Assembly: GCA_963706425.1 (NCBI GenBank)
Contig: CAVPMN010000001.1
Span: forward strand, 310,001-374,000
Reading direction: 5' to 3'
Source: CAVPMN01 sp963706425
GTDB taxonomy: Bacteria; Actinomycetota; Acidimicrobiia; Acidimicrobiales; Acidimicrobilacustridaceae
Length of the DNA: 64,000 nucleotides
Positions 1 to 9,474 of the stretch are shown here, one piece after another. Position 1 is the first letter of the stretch. Every line of letters begins with the position of its first letter. The notes beneath the pieces were generated by a model. It was not told where the DNA came from. It saw only the letters and a program-made list of their open reading frames with translations, and searched no databases. The position numbers were made by a program, and so were the translations under genes.

Positions 1-82
1 GAGCCTACGCGGACCGTGCAGGCCAGGCGAAACCGGAGGCCAGGTCACCGTCGTGCGCGGCGGCGGCGCCCGCCACGCCCGA

Positions 83-725
83 TCACCTGGGGTGGGTCAA
101 CACGCAGCGGATGGCGAGGTAGTTCCTCGTGTTCGCCATCGTCGAGAAGTAGTCGGTGTAATGCGCCAGTCCCACGCCGACGCCGACGGAGGCCCCGGAG
201 CGATCACCCCTCCGGTGCCAGGGAGCCGTTCCAGGCACCGGGCGTGCCGTAGACGAGCACGATCGGTGACGGCGTGCCATTGACGATCGTCACGTTGCAG
301 CCCCACAGGCTCTCGCGAGCTGATCCGGGCATCTCGGGTCGACACCGCAGCCCCTTGGCGTTGAGCGACACGGTGGTGACCGCCGGGGTCGAGTCACCGA
401 CGATGGTCTAAGCGACCGCAGCCGAGGTGGACGGGTCGAAGTGGGCGTCACCACCGTAGACGGCGGTGATCGAGTAGGTCCCTGGGTACACGGTCGGGTA
501 AAGGGCCGAGAGCGGAACGCTGGCCTTCCCCAAACCGTCGAGTGTCGCTCTCGAGAACCATCACCGTCGGCGAACAGGTCGACCATGCCGGTGACAACGC
601 CGGTCACCAGTGCGAGCGGGTTTCACGACCAACGGCAGCTCGTCGGCGGCCTCGGAGACGCGCGTGCTCGGCCTCGTCGAGCTTCGCCGTGGAGGCGATC
701 GACTCGCCCTGGTGGAAACGGCACA
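83..725 (-). pseudogene. Remnant of secreted protein with bacterial Ig-like repeat
   Basis: Read on the minus strand, about 425-530 gives a typical Ig-like repeat ending (VYPGTYSITAVYGGD, then FDPSTSA). A GMVDLFADG strand lies just upstream in another frame. The 3' part (83-400) reads CNVTIVNGTPSPIVLVYGTP and closes with YFSTMANTRNYLAIRC before a stop. These pieces are in different frames and a TAG interrupts the middle, so at least three indels or stops are needed to join them. The family resemblance is to Ig-like domains of bacterial surface proteins. It is either a decayed gene or poorly resolved sequence near a contig edge. Exact limits are uncertain. Confidence 0.4.
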
Positions 726-729
726 TCCG

Positions 730-1441
730 CCGAGTAGCCGGAGATCGACTCGCGGGCGCAACAGCGGGTGGACACCTGGGTCGACTCGCTGCCCGACGCC
801 AGTCGCCGAGCGACCGGCAGATCGAGGCTCGTGGCGCCAGTAGGCGGACCGGCGTGGATGGGCGACACCGACGGTGCCATCGCCAGCGACGTCGCCTGGT
901 CGAGCAGGGACCAGTGCCTCGCGGTGGTCGCCGATGCGACGTCGACGTCGGCCAGGCCCTGCAGCACCATCGCCTGTATGCCCGTCGTCGCCGGTGCGAC
1001 GGGCGATCGCCAGGAGCCTCGTCGAGCGTGGCCTCGCGGCGCCGTCGTAGTCGCCGTCCTGCACTGGACCCAGGACAGCGACCATCATCGCCGGGCGTGC
1101 TCGGGGGATTCGGGCTGGCCCTCGAGATCGCTCGAGCGCCCGGTACTGAGGCCCGTGGCCACCGCATCGCGCAGCCTGCTGATGCCGAGCCTGCTCGAGA
1201 GCCATGCGCGCCGCGCCGGCGCCGTCGCCCTCGGCCACGTGCCCCTGCTCGGCTCGCTCGAGCCAGTCGAGGAAGTTGTCGACGTCGTCGGTCCATCGGA
1301 ACGACCGCGCGAGCGCCTCCGCATCGTCGGCGCCGAGCGGGCCGTGATCGGCCGCGGCCAGAACGCGTCCTCGCGTCCCGCCAGTCGTGTTGCACGTTGC
1401 ACGCGGGCGGAGTCGAGCGCACGCTCAGGCTGAGGGCTCAC
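730..1441 (-). pseudogene. Broken helical-repeat (TPR-like) coding remnant
   Basis: No single long frame here looks real. Pieces in different minus-strand frames read like helical repeats of a LuxR/ATPase-type regulator: LAIARRTGDDG, then MVLQGLADVDVAS in the next frame, then LLDQATSLAMA. The segment around 1190-1300 reads DDVDNFLDWLERAEQGH. Joining them needs several frameshifts. It lies between a LuxR-type HTH fragment and an Ig-like remnant and may come from the same decayed locus. The function is not recoverable. Confidence 0.3.
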
Positions 1442-1647
1442 CCCGCCAGTGTGCCAGGTGCCGATGGAATCGAACCGCTCAAGCAGGCTGCCGAGTCACG
1501 TCGGCCCGCTGAGCTGCTCCCCACACCGTGCTCGACGGCCCAGCGAGTCGCCGTGACCCGGGTCGAGGTGCCGATCTTGGCATTGATGTTCTGGATGTGG
1601 CGCCAGATCAGCCGGGCAACGAGCACTTCCTTGACCTGCACAACTGG
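1438..1647 (-). pseudogene. LuxR-type HTH fragment
   Basis: A minus-strand frame contains RHIQNINAKIGTSTRVTATR followed by WAVEHGV. This matches the recognition and dimerisation helices at the C-terminus of LuxR/NarL-type HTH domains. The first HTH helices appear deleted, because KEVLVARLIW runs directly into the recognition helix. The rest of the protein that should precede it is absent, as the sequence upstream is the 3' end of hyuB. It is a truncated remnant and unlikely to be functional. Confidence 0.45.
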
Positions 1648-1673
1648 GACCAGTTCGGGGGGTGACGACGTCG

Positions 1674-1706
1674 GACCGTCCCGGACCGCCACGGTTCGGG
1701 ACGGTC
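1674..1706 (-). terminator. Hairpin after hyuB
   Basis: A 15-bp inverted repeat (GACCGTCCCGGACCG against CGGTTCGGGACGGTC, one G.T pair) with a 3-nt loop starts 10 nt past the hyuB stop. No U-tract follows. Position and stability suggest transcription termination or 3'-end protection of the RNase HI-hyuA-hyuB transcript. Confidence 0.5.
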
Positions 1707-1715
1707 GCCGGTCGC

Positions 1716-3257
1716 TCAGGGCTCGCCCCATCCGCCGCCGCCCGGCGTGAGCATCCGCAGGACGTCGCCCGCCTCGAGCTTGATCGTGCACTTGTCCGGC
1801 AGCGGCCGAGCCTGACTCTGGTCGCCGCCCGGCAGCAGCCAGTTCTCGCCCGGCGCCCCCGAAGCTCCACCGTCGAGGCCCCAGGGCGCGCTGGCGCGAC
1901 GCTCGGTGATGAGCGAGAGCGTGGCCGGTTCGAGCACCTCGAGCTCACGCTCGATGCCGTCGCCGCCGGCGTGCACTCCCCCGCCACCGCTGCCCTCGCG
2001 CAGACGCAGCTTGCGCACCCGCAACGGGAACGCCCGCTCCAACGCCTCGACCGGCGTGTTGCGGGTGTTGGTCATCGCGGTGTGCACGCCGCTCATGCCG
2101 GGACCGAACGAGCGGCCACCCTGCCCGCCGCCGACGGTCTCGTAGTAGACCCAGCCGGCGCCGCCGATGAGCACGTTGTTCATCGTGCCCTGCGAGGCGG
2201 CGCCGAGCACCCCGGGCACGGCCTGGCTCAGCGCGCCGAGGCACACGTCGGCCACCCGCTGGCTCACCTCGACGTTGCCCGCCCCCACCGCGGCGGGAGC
2301 GAGCGCGTTGACCATCGTGCCCGGCGGGGCGATGACCTCGACCGGACGCAACACGCCACCGCTGCTCGGCAACGTCGGGTCGAGCGCGCTCCGCAGCGCC
2401 AGGGCCACCGCGCTCACCGTCACCGCTTCGACCGCGTTGACGTTGCCCGCTCGCTGCGGATCGGTGCCCGTGAAGTCGAAGCGGATGCGAGCGCCGTCGA
2501 CCGTCACCGTCACCCGGATGTGCGACCGCACCTGCTGATCGGGCGCCGGTCCGAACGAGTCGACCACGTCCTCGAAGTGCCACGAGCCGTCGGGGATCGC
2601 CGCCAGCTCGGCGCGCACGCGACGCTCGCCGTAGTCGAGCACCTCGTCCAAAGGCTCGTCGGCGAAGGCGCGCAATCGAGCGACGCCGAGCACGTTGGCG
2701 CCGACCTGGGCATCGAGATCGCCGAGCCGCTCGGCCGGCGTGCGCGAGTTGGCCACCAACACGGCGCGCACCTCGTCGGTCAGCCGCACCGGCGGGATGC
2801 GCAGGCCCTCCTGAAAGATCTCGACGGCGTCGGCGGGCATCGAGCCCGGCGCCGACCCACCCACGTCGGCGTGATGGGCCCGGGTGGCCGCCCAACCCAG
2901 CAGTCGATCGTCTACGAAGCACGGCGTCACCAACGTCAGGTCGTTGAGGTGCGTGCCTCCGGCGAAGGGATCGTTGACCAGCACATGGTCGCCGTCGCCC
3001 AACGCGTCGAAGCGCCCGCCGGCGCCGAACGCGTCGATGGCGGCGCGCACCGACGCCGGCATCGAGCCGAGGTGCACCGGGATGTGCTCGGCCTGCACCA
3101 GCAACTCGCCGTCGGCGGTGAACAGCGCAGCGGAGCAGTCGGCCCGCTCCTTGATGTTGGGACTGAAGGCGGCCCGCCGCAGCACCGCGCCCATCTCGTC
3201 GGTCACGCCGACCAGGCGCGAGATCAGGATCTGCAGCGATGCGGGGTCGAGGCTCAC
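1716..3257 (-). CDS. hyuB: Hydantoinase/oxoprolinase B-family protein
   Basis: 513 aa, close to the usual length of the hydantoinase B / oxoprolinase C-terminal family. With subunit A it carries out ATP-dependent hydrolysis of hydantoins, 5-oxoproline or related cyclic amides (known for the family; the substrate here is unknown). Family signatures near the N-terminus include SPNIKERADCSAALF, then NDPFAGGTHLNDLTLV and ATRAHHADVGG. The C-terminal part is rich in glycine loops (TRNTPVEALE, GSGGGGVHAGGDG). The GTG start overlaps the hyuA stop by 4 nt (GTGA), which implies translational coupling. A strong hairpin follows the stop. It is cytoplasmic, with no signal peptide or membrane segment. Confidence 0.88.
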   Translation of the reverse strand: MSLDPASLQILISRLVGVTDEMGAVLRRAAFSPNIKERADCSAALFTADGELLVQAEHIPVHLGSMPASVRAAIDAFGAGGRFDALGDGDHVLVNDPFAGGTHLNDLTLVTPCFVDDRLLGWAATRAHHADVGGSAPGSMPADAVEIFQEGLRIPPVRLTDEVRAVLVANSRTPAERLGDLDAQVGANVLGVARLRAFADEPLDEVLDYGERRVRAELAAIPDGSWHFEDVVDSFGPAPDQQVRSHIRVTVTVDGARIRFDFTGTDPQRAGNVNAVEAVTVSAVALALRSALDPTLPSSGGVLRPVEVIAPPGTMVNALAPAAVGAGNVEVSQRVADVCLGALSQAVPGVLGAASQGTMNNVLIGGAGWVYYETVGGGQGGRSFGPGMSGVHTAMTNTRNTPVEALERAFPLRVRKLRLREGSGGGGVHAGGDGIERELEVLEPATLSLITERRASAPWGLDGGASGAPGENWLLPGGDQSQARPLPDKCTIKLEAGDVLRMLTPGGGGWGEP

Positions 3258-5047
3258 GCGATCCTCCGCAACACCAGCGCGCCGAGCGCGCCGGGCTCGG
3301 CCGACCAGCCCTCGGGCACCCAGATCGTGCAGTCGGGCTCGGCGATCACTGCCGGCCCCACCGCGCCGGTTCGAGGTACATCAGGCAGATCAGCGATCGA
3401 CACCGGCGACTCCCGACTCGCTCGAGCCCGCACGGCGATCACCTCCACCGGATGGTCGGGCCTCGCGTAGCCGTTGCGCCGCTCGTGCTCCTGGTGAAAC
3501 CCCGCAGGCGAGTCGACCGACAGCTCGTGGCTCTGCCCCTCGTAACGGCAGTCGACCCACGTCGTCACCACCACGCCGTCAGCACCGCCGAGCGCGGCGG
3601 CAGCCTCGGCACCCAGGGCGCTGCGCCGCGTCACCAGCCCGGAATGATCCAGCGGCGTCGGCCACGAGTGCACCAGGTCGACCTGACGGGGCGCACCGAG
3701 GATGCCAACCGCCGACAGCACACCGGCCCGCGGGGGCACGATCACGCACGACATGCCCAACTCGTCCGCCAACGCGCAGGCGTGCAGGGGCCCGGCCCCA
3801 CCGAACGCCACCAACGCAAGCCCACGCGGGTCGACGCCACGAGCGACCGACACCGTGCGCAACGCCTGCACCATGTTGGCATTCACCACGGCGAGCACAC
3901 CTTCGGCGCCGACGCCTGCAGAAGACAAGGCCCGAGTAGCGGCGTCGAGGTCGAGTCGGCCGATGCCGGGGAACTCGGCGTCGGGCGGGATGTGCCTGGC
4001 CACCAGGTTGGCGTCGGTGACGGTGGGACGGGTGCCACCGTGGCCGTAGCACGCCGGCCCGGGACGGGCACCCGCGCTCTCCGGCCCGACCACGAGCGCG
4101 CCCCCTGCGTCGATGTGAGCGATCGAACCGCCCCCCGCCCCGATGGTGTGCACGTCGAGCGACGGCATGCGCACCGGGAGGCCCGCCACCTCGCGTTCGC
4201 CGGCCGGCTCGGGGCGCCCGTCGAGCACGAGGCACACGTCGGTGCTGGTGCCGCCCATGTCGAAGGTGATGGCGTCGGGGAAGCCGTTGGCCGACGCCAC
4301 CGCGGCGCCGGCGAGCACGCCTCCCGCCGGTCCCGACAGCAGCAACGACACCGGGCGGTCGGCCCCGTCCGGCGCAGGCACGAGCCCACCGGCCGACGTC
4401 ATCACCAACACTGCTTGGGCCGCCTCGGCCAAGCCGGCCAGATAGCTGCGGCACCGGGGCCGCAGATAGGCGTTCATCACCGTGGTGACCGTGCGCTCGT
4501 ACTCGCGGAACTCGGGGCTCACCTCGTGCGATGCGGTCACGTCCCAACCGGCGGCCCGCAATGCCGCGGCGACGGCGCCCTCGTGTCGGGAGTCGAGGTC
4601 GGCGTGCAGCAGACAAACCGCCACCGCCTCCACCTCCGCCGGCAGGTCAGGCAGGGTCGCTTCGTCGAGGGCCACCAGCTCGCGACCGTCGGCGGCGAGG
4701 CGCTCACGCACCTCGAAGCGCCACGGGCGCGGCACCAGCGCCTCGGGCCGGTCGGCCCGCTGGTCGTAGAGCGACGGACGGTCCTGTCGGGCGATCTCGA
4801 TCACGTCCCGGAAGCCCTCGGTGGTCACCAGCGCCACCCGGGCACCGCGACGCTCGAGCAATGCGTTCGTGGCCACCGTGGTGCCGTGCGCCAGCTCGGC
4901 GGGGTGGCCGACACCGAGCATCTCCAGGCCGGCCCGCACCGCCGTCCCGGGGTCGTCAGGGGTAGACGGCACCTTCACGATGTCGCCCGTGTCGGTCACC
5001 AGATCGGTGAACGTGCCACCGGTGTCGCTGGCGACCCTGTCGATCAC
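3254..5047 (-). CDS. hyuA: Hydantoinase/oxoprolinase A-family protein
   Basis: 597 aa from a GTG start. This start is preferred over the longer open frame because it gives the canonical N-terminus (VASDTGGTFTDLV, the ATPase phosphate-binding motif of the family) and overlaps the upstream stop by 4 nt (GTGA). Further signatures are HGTTVATNALLERRGA, a second nucleotide-binding segment FDMGGTSTDVCLV, and GAGGGSIAHIDAGG. It is the ATP-binding partner of HyuB: together they hydrolyse a cyclic amide with ATP. HyuA-type proteins range from specific hydantoinases to acetone carboxylase-like enzymes, so the substrate cannot be read from sequence. It is the middle gene of a three-gene coupled operon behind an RNase HI fusion. 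Confidence 0.88.
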   Translation of the reverse strand: MIDRVASDTGGTFTDLVTDTGDIVKVPSTPDDPGTAVRAGLEMLGVGHPAELAHGTTVATNALLERRGARVALVTTEGFRDVIEIARQDRPSLYDQRADRPEALVPRPWRFEVRERLAADGRELVALDEATLPDLPAEVEAVAVCLLHADLDSRHEGAVAAALRAAGWDVTASHEVSPEFREYERTVTTVMNAYLRPRCRSYLAGLAEAAQAVLVMTSAGGLVPAPDGADRPVSLLLSGPAGGVLAGAAVASANGFPDAITFDMGGTSTDVCLVLDGRPEPAGEREVAGLPVRMPSLDVHTIGAGGGSIAHIDAGGALVVGPESAGARPGPACYGHGGTRPTVTDANLVARHIPPDAEFPGIGRLDLDAATRALSSAGVGAEGVLAVVNANMVQALRTVSVARGVDPRGLALVAFGGAGPLHACALADELGMSCVIVPPRAGVLSAVGILGAPRQVDLVHSWPTPLDHSGLVTRRSALGAEAAAALGGADGVVVTTWVDCRYEGQSHELSVDSPAGFHQEHERRNGYARPDHPVEVIAVRARASRESPVSIADLPDVPRTGAVGPAVIAEPDCTIWVPEGWSAEPGALGALVLRRIA

Positions 5048-6036
5048 GGCGCGGCCGGCGGCTCGACGATCCACACGTCGTCGTCGAGCTTCTCGCACAG
5101 CGTGCGGTAGAGCTTGCCCAGCATCGGATCGTGCCCATCCCACACCAGCACGGCCTCGTTGGCATGGCGCGCCAACCACGCGTCGCGGCGGGACAGTGCC
5201 CCGGCCGCCTTCTGCTTCGAGGTCGGCTCCTTGCCCTCGAGCGTGAGCACGTCGACCGCGTCGTCGAGCAGGTCGCGAAATCGGTGCTGCACCTCGTCGG
5301 GCCAGACCTTCTCGGGATGGGGATAGGGCAACACCGCCACGAACGGCACCCCGGCTTCGACCGCGGCCTCCGCCGCCAGCATCTCGGCACCCAAGCGCAC
5401 ACCGGTCACGATCACCAGGTCGGCGAACAGCTCGTGCTTGGCCCGGAAGATCTCGACCAGCTTGCGGCGCACCGCGTCGGCCACCGGGTTGGGACCGTAG
5501 CCACCGAGCTCGGGCGGACGATGCCCGAACACCACGAGCGCGTGGCCCGGCAACGGCGAAGGGCTCTCCATCGACGTGACGACCGGCAGGCTGTCACCGG
5601 AGCGCTCGTGTTGCTCCAACGCCGCCTCGACGGCCAGTCGGTCGACCAAGTCGTTCATCGGATCGCCGCTGTGGCCCTTGACCCACCGGAACGTGACGTC
5701 ACCCCGGGCCCGCACGAGCTCGACGAACGGTTCCCACAGGTCGCGGTTCGCCACCGGCTTGCGTTGGCTGTTCACCCAGCCCTTCTTCAGCCAACCCTCC
5801 CACCAACGATCCCGGAAGCAGTTCACGACATAGGTCGAGTCGCTCACCACCTCGAGACGCCCCTCGTTGGCCAGCACGGCCTCGTAGGCGGCCTTGATCT
5901 CCATCCGCTGGTTGGTCGTGTGGGCCTCGGACCCTGCGCCGAAACGACCCTCGGGCGTCGCCCACGCCCATCCTCCCGGGCCGGGATTGCCGCTGCACGC
6001 CCCGTCCGTATACGCCAGCACGGTCACGCCGGGCAT
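5044..6036 (-). CDS. RNase HI fused to SLOG/YpsA-like domain
   Basis: 330 aa from the ATG at 6036 (MPGVTVLAYTDGACSGNPG), which is the normal RNase HI N-terminus; a frame upstream is open but overlaps the divergent promoter. Residues 1-150 are RNase HI with all acidic catalytic positions: TDGACSGNPG, NQRMEIKAAYEAV, SDSTYVVN and GHSGDPMNDLVDRLA. Residues about 165-330 form a YpsA/SLOG-like Rossmann domain: ALVVFGHRPPELGG, VTGVRLGAEMLAAEAA, and VLVWDGHDPMLGKLYRTL. RNase HI cuts RNA in RNA-DNA hybrids, while SLOG domains are proposed nucleotide or nucleic-acid ligand sensors. Both domains are seen directly; their joint role is unknown. The stop overlaps the hyuA start. Confidence 0.85.
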   Translation of the reverse strand: MPGVTVLAYTDGACSGNPGPGGWAWATPEGRFGAGSEAHTTNQRMEIKAAYEAVLANEGRLEVVSDSTYVVNCFRDRWWEGWLKKGWVNSQRKPVANRDLWEPFVELVRARGDVTFRWVKGHSGDPMNDLVDRLAVEAALEQHERSGDSLPVVTSMESPSPLPGHALVVFGHRPPELGGYGPNPVADAVRRKLVEIFRAKHELFADLVIVTGVRLGAEMLAAEAAVEAGVPFVAVLPYPHPEKVWPDEVQHRFRDLLDDAVDVLTLEGKEPTSKQKAAGALSRRDAWLARHANEAVLVWDGHDPMLGKLYRTLCEKLDDDVWIVEPPAAP

Positions 6037-6104
6037 CCTCCCACGGCTGAGGCTCGGGTTCTCCACCTCGAACGACCGGTTGGCGCCCGAATTGGGCATC
6101 ATCA

Positions 6105-8828
6105 ATGGTGATGACCATCGATCAGTACGTCCATCAGCTCGTCGACACCGACCCGCAGGAGACCGGCGAGTGGCTCGACTCGCTCGATGCGGTGATCGAC
6201 GCCAAGGGCAAGACCCGCGCCCGCTACCTGGTCTCGAAGCTCACCGAACGCGCCCGCGAGCGCCACATCGGCACCCCGGCCGAGGTCAACACGCCCTACA
6301 TCAACACCATCCCCACCGACGACCAGCCGTGGTTCCCCGGCGACGAGGCGCTCGAGAAGCGCATTCGCGGCATGATCCGCTGGAACGCCGCGGTGATGGT
6401 GGTCAACGCCAACAAGCGGGCCGAAGGCATCGGCGGCCACCTCTCCACGTTCGCGTCGTCGGCCGCGCTCTACGAGGTGGGCTTCAACTGGTTCTTCCGG
6501 GGCAAGGACGACGGCCTGCCCGGCGACCACGTCTACATCCAAGGTCACGCCGCCCCGGGCATCTACGCCCGCTCCTACCTCGAAGGACGGCTCGACGAGT
6601 CACACCTCGACAACTTCCGGCGCGAGCTGTCGGGCGGCAGCGCCGGTCTGTCGTCCTATCCGCACCCGTGGCTGATGCCCGACTACTGGGAGTATCCCAC
6701 CGTGTCGATGGGCCTCGGCCCGATCAACTCGATCTACCACGCGCGGTTCAACCGCTATCTCCACAACCGGCATCTCGACGACACCAACGACAGCCGGGTG
6801 TGGTGCTTCCTGGGCGACGGCGAGTGCGACGAGCCCGAGACACTCGGTTCGATCTCATTGGCCGGACGCGAGCAGCTCGACAACCTGGTGTGGGTCATCA
6901 ACTGCAACCTGCAACGCCTCGACGGCCCCGTGCGCGGCAACGGCAAGATCATCCAGGAGCTCGAGGCCGTGTTCCGTGGCTCGGGCTGGAACGTCATCAA
7001 GGTCATCTGGGGCACGGCGTGGGACGAGCTGCTCGACCGCGACACCGAGGGTCTGCTCCTTCACAAGATGAACACCACGGTCGACGGCGACTTCCAGCGT
7101 TACGCCGTGAGCGACGGCGCCCACATCCGCGAGCACTTCTTCGGCCCCGACCCCCGACTGCGCGAGATGGTGGCCCATCTGAGCGACGAGGAGCTGCGCG
7201 CCCTGCCTCGGGGCGGGCACGACTATCGCAAGCTCTACGCGGCCTACAAGGCAGCCACCGAGAACCGTGGCGCGCCCACGGTCATCCTGGCCAAGACCGT
7301 GAAGGGCTGGGCGCTCGGCTCCGAGGTCGAGGGCCGCAACGCCACCCACCAGATCAAGAAGATGACCAGCGACCAGCTGCGCGTGCTGCGCGACCGGCTG
7401 CGGCTCGACGATGTCATCCCCGACTCGGCGTTCGAGGCCGACGAGCCGCCCTACTTCCGGCCCGCCGAGGGATCGGTGGAGCACACCTACCTCATGGAGC
7501 GGCGCACTGCGCTCGACGGCCCGCTGCCCAGCCGATCGCTCAAGGTGCGGCGCCCGCTGAGCGCGCCGTCCGACGAGCCGTTCGCCGAGTTCGATGCCGG
7601 CTCGGGCGGCCAGCAGGTGTCGACCACGATGGCGTTCACCCGGTTGCTGCGGAACCTCGCCCGCACACCCGACTTCGGACCGCGGGTGGTGCCGATCATC
7701 CCCGACGAGGCGCGCACGTTCGGGATGGACGCGCTGTTCCGCGAGCTCAAGATCTACGCGTCGAAGGGGCAGCTCTACGAGCCGGTCGACGCCAAGCTGC
7801 TGCTCTCCTACATGGAAGACCAGGGCGGCCAGATCCTCGAGGAGGGCATCACCGAGGCCGGCTCGATGGCCAGCTTCACCGCGGCGGGCACGTCCTACGC
7901 ACACCGCGGCGTGCCGATGGTGCCGTTCTTCATCTTCTACTCGATGTTCGGCTTCCAGCGGGTAGGCGATCTCATCTGGGCGGCGGCCGACGCCCAAGCC
8001 AAGGGCTTCCTGCTCGGGGCCACCGCCGGGCGCACCACGCTGGCCGGCGAGGGGTTGCAGCACCAGGACGGCCACAGCCACGTGCTGGCCTCGACCGTGC
8101 CCACCTGCCAGGCCTACGACCCGGCGTTCGCCTACGAGATGGCGGCCATCGTGCGCGAGGGACTGCACCGCATGTACGGCGGGCCGGGCGGCACGGGCGA
8201 GTCGGTCTTCTACTACCTCACGCTCTACAACGAGAACTACGAGATGCCTGCCCGTCCCGACACGGTCAGCACCGACGACATCTGCTCGGGGCTCTACCGC
8301 TTCGCGCCCGCGCCCGACGGGCTCACGTCACAAGCCACCATCCTGTTCTCGGGCACCGCGCACCGGGCGGCACGCGAGGCGCAGGCCGCACTGGCCGAGC
8401 GCCACGGCATCGGTGTCGAGCTCTGGAGTGTCACCTCGTGGAAGCTCCTGCGCGAGCAGGCGCTCGAAGCGGCCCGTTTCAACCGGTTGCATCCGCGCGA
8501 CGACCCGCGCACCGCGCTCGTCACCGACCATCTCGCAGGCACGAGCGGCCCAATCGTCGCCGTCACCGACTTCATGAAGTCGGTCGCCGATCAGATCACG
8601 CCGTTCCTGCCCGACGGCCGCCGGCTCACCGCGCTCGGCACCGACGGTTTCGGACGCAGCGACACCCGCGACGCGCTGCGCAGCTTCTTCGAGACCGATG
8701 CCGCGCACGTGCAGGTGGCGGTGCTCGCCGACCTGGCCCGATCCGGTGAGGTCGATCCCGAGCTGGTCGAGAAGGAGATCCACCGCCTCGGCATCGATCC
8801 CGACACGCCCGATCCCGGCGTGCGCTGA
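6105..8828 (+). CDS. aceE: Pyruvate dehydrogenase E1, homodimeric type
   Basis: 907 aa, full length for AceE. It decarboxylates pyruvate with thiamine diphosphate and passes the acetyl group to the E2 lipoyl domain, feeding acetyl-CoA to the TCA cycle. The ThDP motif is present as GDGECDEPE, ending about 30 residues later in VWVINCN. Other AceE blocks include NTPYINTIP near residue 66, GHAAPGIYARS, LAKTVKGW and GEGLQHQDGHSHV. The ATG at 6105 is followed by another in-frame ATG at 6111, and either could be used. It is transcribed alone, divergent from the RNase HI fusion with 68 nt between starts. E2 and E3 genes are not in the window. Confidence 0.95.
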   Translation: MVMTIDQYVHQLVDTDPQETGEWLDSLDAVIDAKGKTRARYLVSKLTERARERHIGTPAEVNTPYINTIPTDDQPWFPGDEALEKRIRGMIRWNAAVMVVNANKRAEGIGGHLSTFASSAALYEVGFNWFFRGKDDGLPGDHVYIQGHAAPGIYARSYLEGRLDESHLDNFRRELSGGSAGLSSYPHPWLMPDYWEYPTVSMGLGPINSIYHARFNRYLHNRHLDDTNDSRVWCFLGDGECDEPETLGSISLAGREQLDNLVWVINCNLQRLDGPVRGNGKIIQELEAVFRGSGWNVIKVIWGTAWDELLDRDTEGLLLHKMNTTVDGDFQRYAVSDGAHIREHFFGPDPRLREMVAHLSDEELRALPRGGHDYRKLYAAYKAATENRGAPTVILAKTVKGWALGSEVEGRNATHQIKKMTSDQLRVLRDRLRLDDVIPDSAFEADEPPYFRPAEGSVEHTYLMERRTALDGPLPSRSLKVRRPLSAPSDEPFAEFDAGSGGQQVSTTMAFTRLLRNLARTPDFGPRVVPIIPDEARTFGMDALFRELKIYASKGQLYEPVDAKLLLSYMEDQGGQILEEGITEAGSMASFTAAGTSYAHRGVPMVPFFIFYSMFGFQRVGDLIWAAADAQAKGFLLGATAGRTTLAGEGLQHQDGHSHVLASTVPTCQAYDPAFAYEMAAIVREGLHRMYGGPGGTGESVFYYLTLYNENYEMPARPDTVSTDDICSGLYRFAPAPDGLTSQATILFSGTAHRAAREAQAALAERHGIGVELWSVTSWKLLREQALEAARFNRLHPRDDPRTALVTDHLAGTSGPIVAVTDFMKSVADQITPFLPDGRRLTALGTDGFGRSDTRDALRSFFETDAAHVQVAVLADLARSGEVDPELVEKEIHRLGIDPDTPDPGVR

Positions 8829-8880
8829 GCTCTCGTCGACCTGCTCGTCGGGCGGGCGACGCTGGCTAGCCTGACGCGCC

Positions 8881-9462
8881 ATGGCCACCACCACCCTCGC
8901 CATCACCGGCGACGCCGACGCCGACCAGCTGCTCAACGACAACCCGTTCGCTTTGCTCATCGGCATGTTGCTCGATCAGCAGGTGCCGATGGAGTGGGCG
9001 TTCAAGGGCCCGCTCACGTTGAAGGACCGCCTCGGTGGGTCCCTCGAGGTGGCTTCCGTGGCGGCGATGGACCCCGAGGCGCTCGAAGAGCTGTTCCGCC
9101 AGAAGCCGGCGCTGCACCGCTATCCCGGGTCGATGGCCAAGCGCACCCACGCGTTGGCCGTCTTCCTGGTCGAGCACTACGGCGGCGACGCCGAGGCGGT
9201 CTGGCGTGACGCAGCGACGGGCGACGAGCTGGCCAGCCGCCTGCGTGACCTCCCCGGCTACGGCGCGGAGAAGGCCAAGATCTTCCTTGCCCTGCTGGCC
9301 AAGCGCTTCGACGTGAAGCCCAAGGGATGGGAGAAGGCCTCGTCGCCCTTCTCCGACGCCACCATGCGTTCGGTGGCCGACATCGACAGCCCCGAGGCGC
9401 TGCAAGAGGTGCGCGCGTTCAAGCAGATGATGAAGCAGAAGGGCAAGGGCAAAGCCGACTGA
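8881..9462 (+). CDS. HhH-GPD family base-excision repair protein
   Basis: 193 aa. The N-terminal half has the helical HhH-GPD fold signature (NPFALLIGMLLDQQVPMEWA), close to the DNA glycosylase LLxQQ region. The hairpin-like LRDLPGYGAEKAKIF is followed by FLALLAKRFDVKP. It matches a small actinobacterial HhH-GPD family annotated only as putative DNA glycosylase. No Fe-S cysteine cluster is present, unlike EndoIII/MutY. The C-terminus is lysine-rich (MMKQKGKGKAD). A TAGCCT hexamer ends 8 nt before the ATG, so the transcript is probably leaderless. The lesion specificity is unknown. Confidence 0.75.
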   Translation: MATTTLAITGDADADQLLNDNPFALLIGMLLDQQVPMEWAFKGPLTLKDRLGGSLEVASVAAMDPEALEELFRQKPALHRYPGSMAKRTHALAVFLVEHYGGDAEAVWRDAATGDELASRLRDLPGYGAEKAKIFLALLAKRFDVKPKGWEKASSPFSDATMRSVADIDSPEALQEVRAFKQMMKQKGKGKAD

Positions 9463-9474
9463 GCCCGGTGCCCA

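Noticed and set aside
1460..1490. tRNA-like T-loop (GGTTCGATTCC) on the minus strand
   Set aside because: The arms around it are not complementary and no acceptor or anticodon stem fits; it lies in the LuxR-HTH fragment frame.
1662..5110. Long plus-strand ORFs opposite hyuA and hyuB
   Set aside because: Antisense shadows with biased composition; the minus-strand genes carry the conserved motifs.
5894..8749. Long plus-strand ORF of 951 codons overlapping aceE
   Set aside because: Arg/Pro/His-rich shadow of aceE in another frame with no domain; aceE is clear in its own frame.
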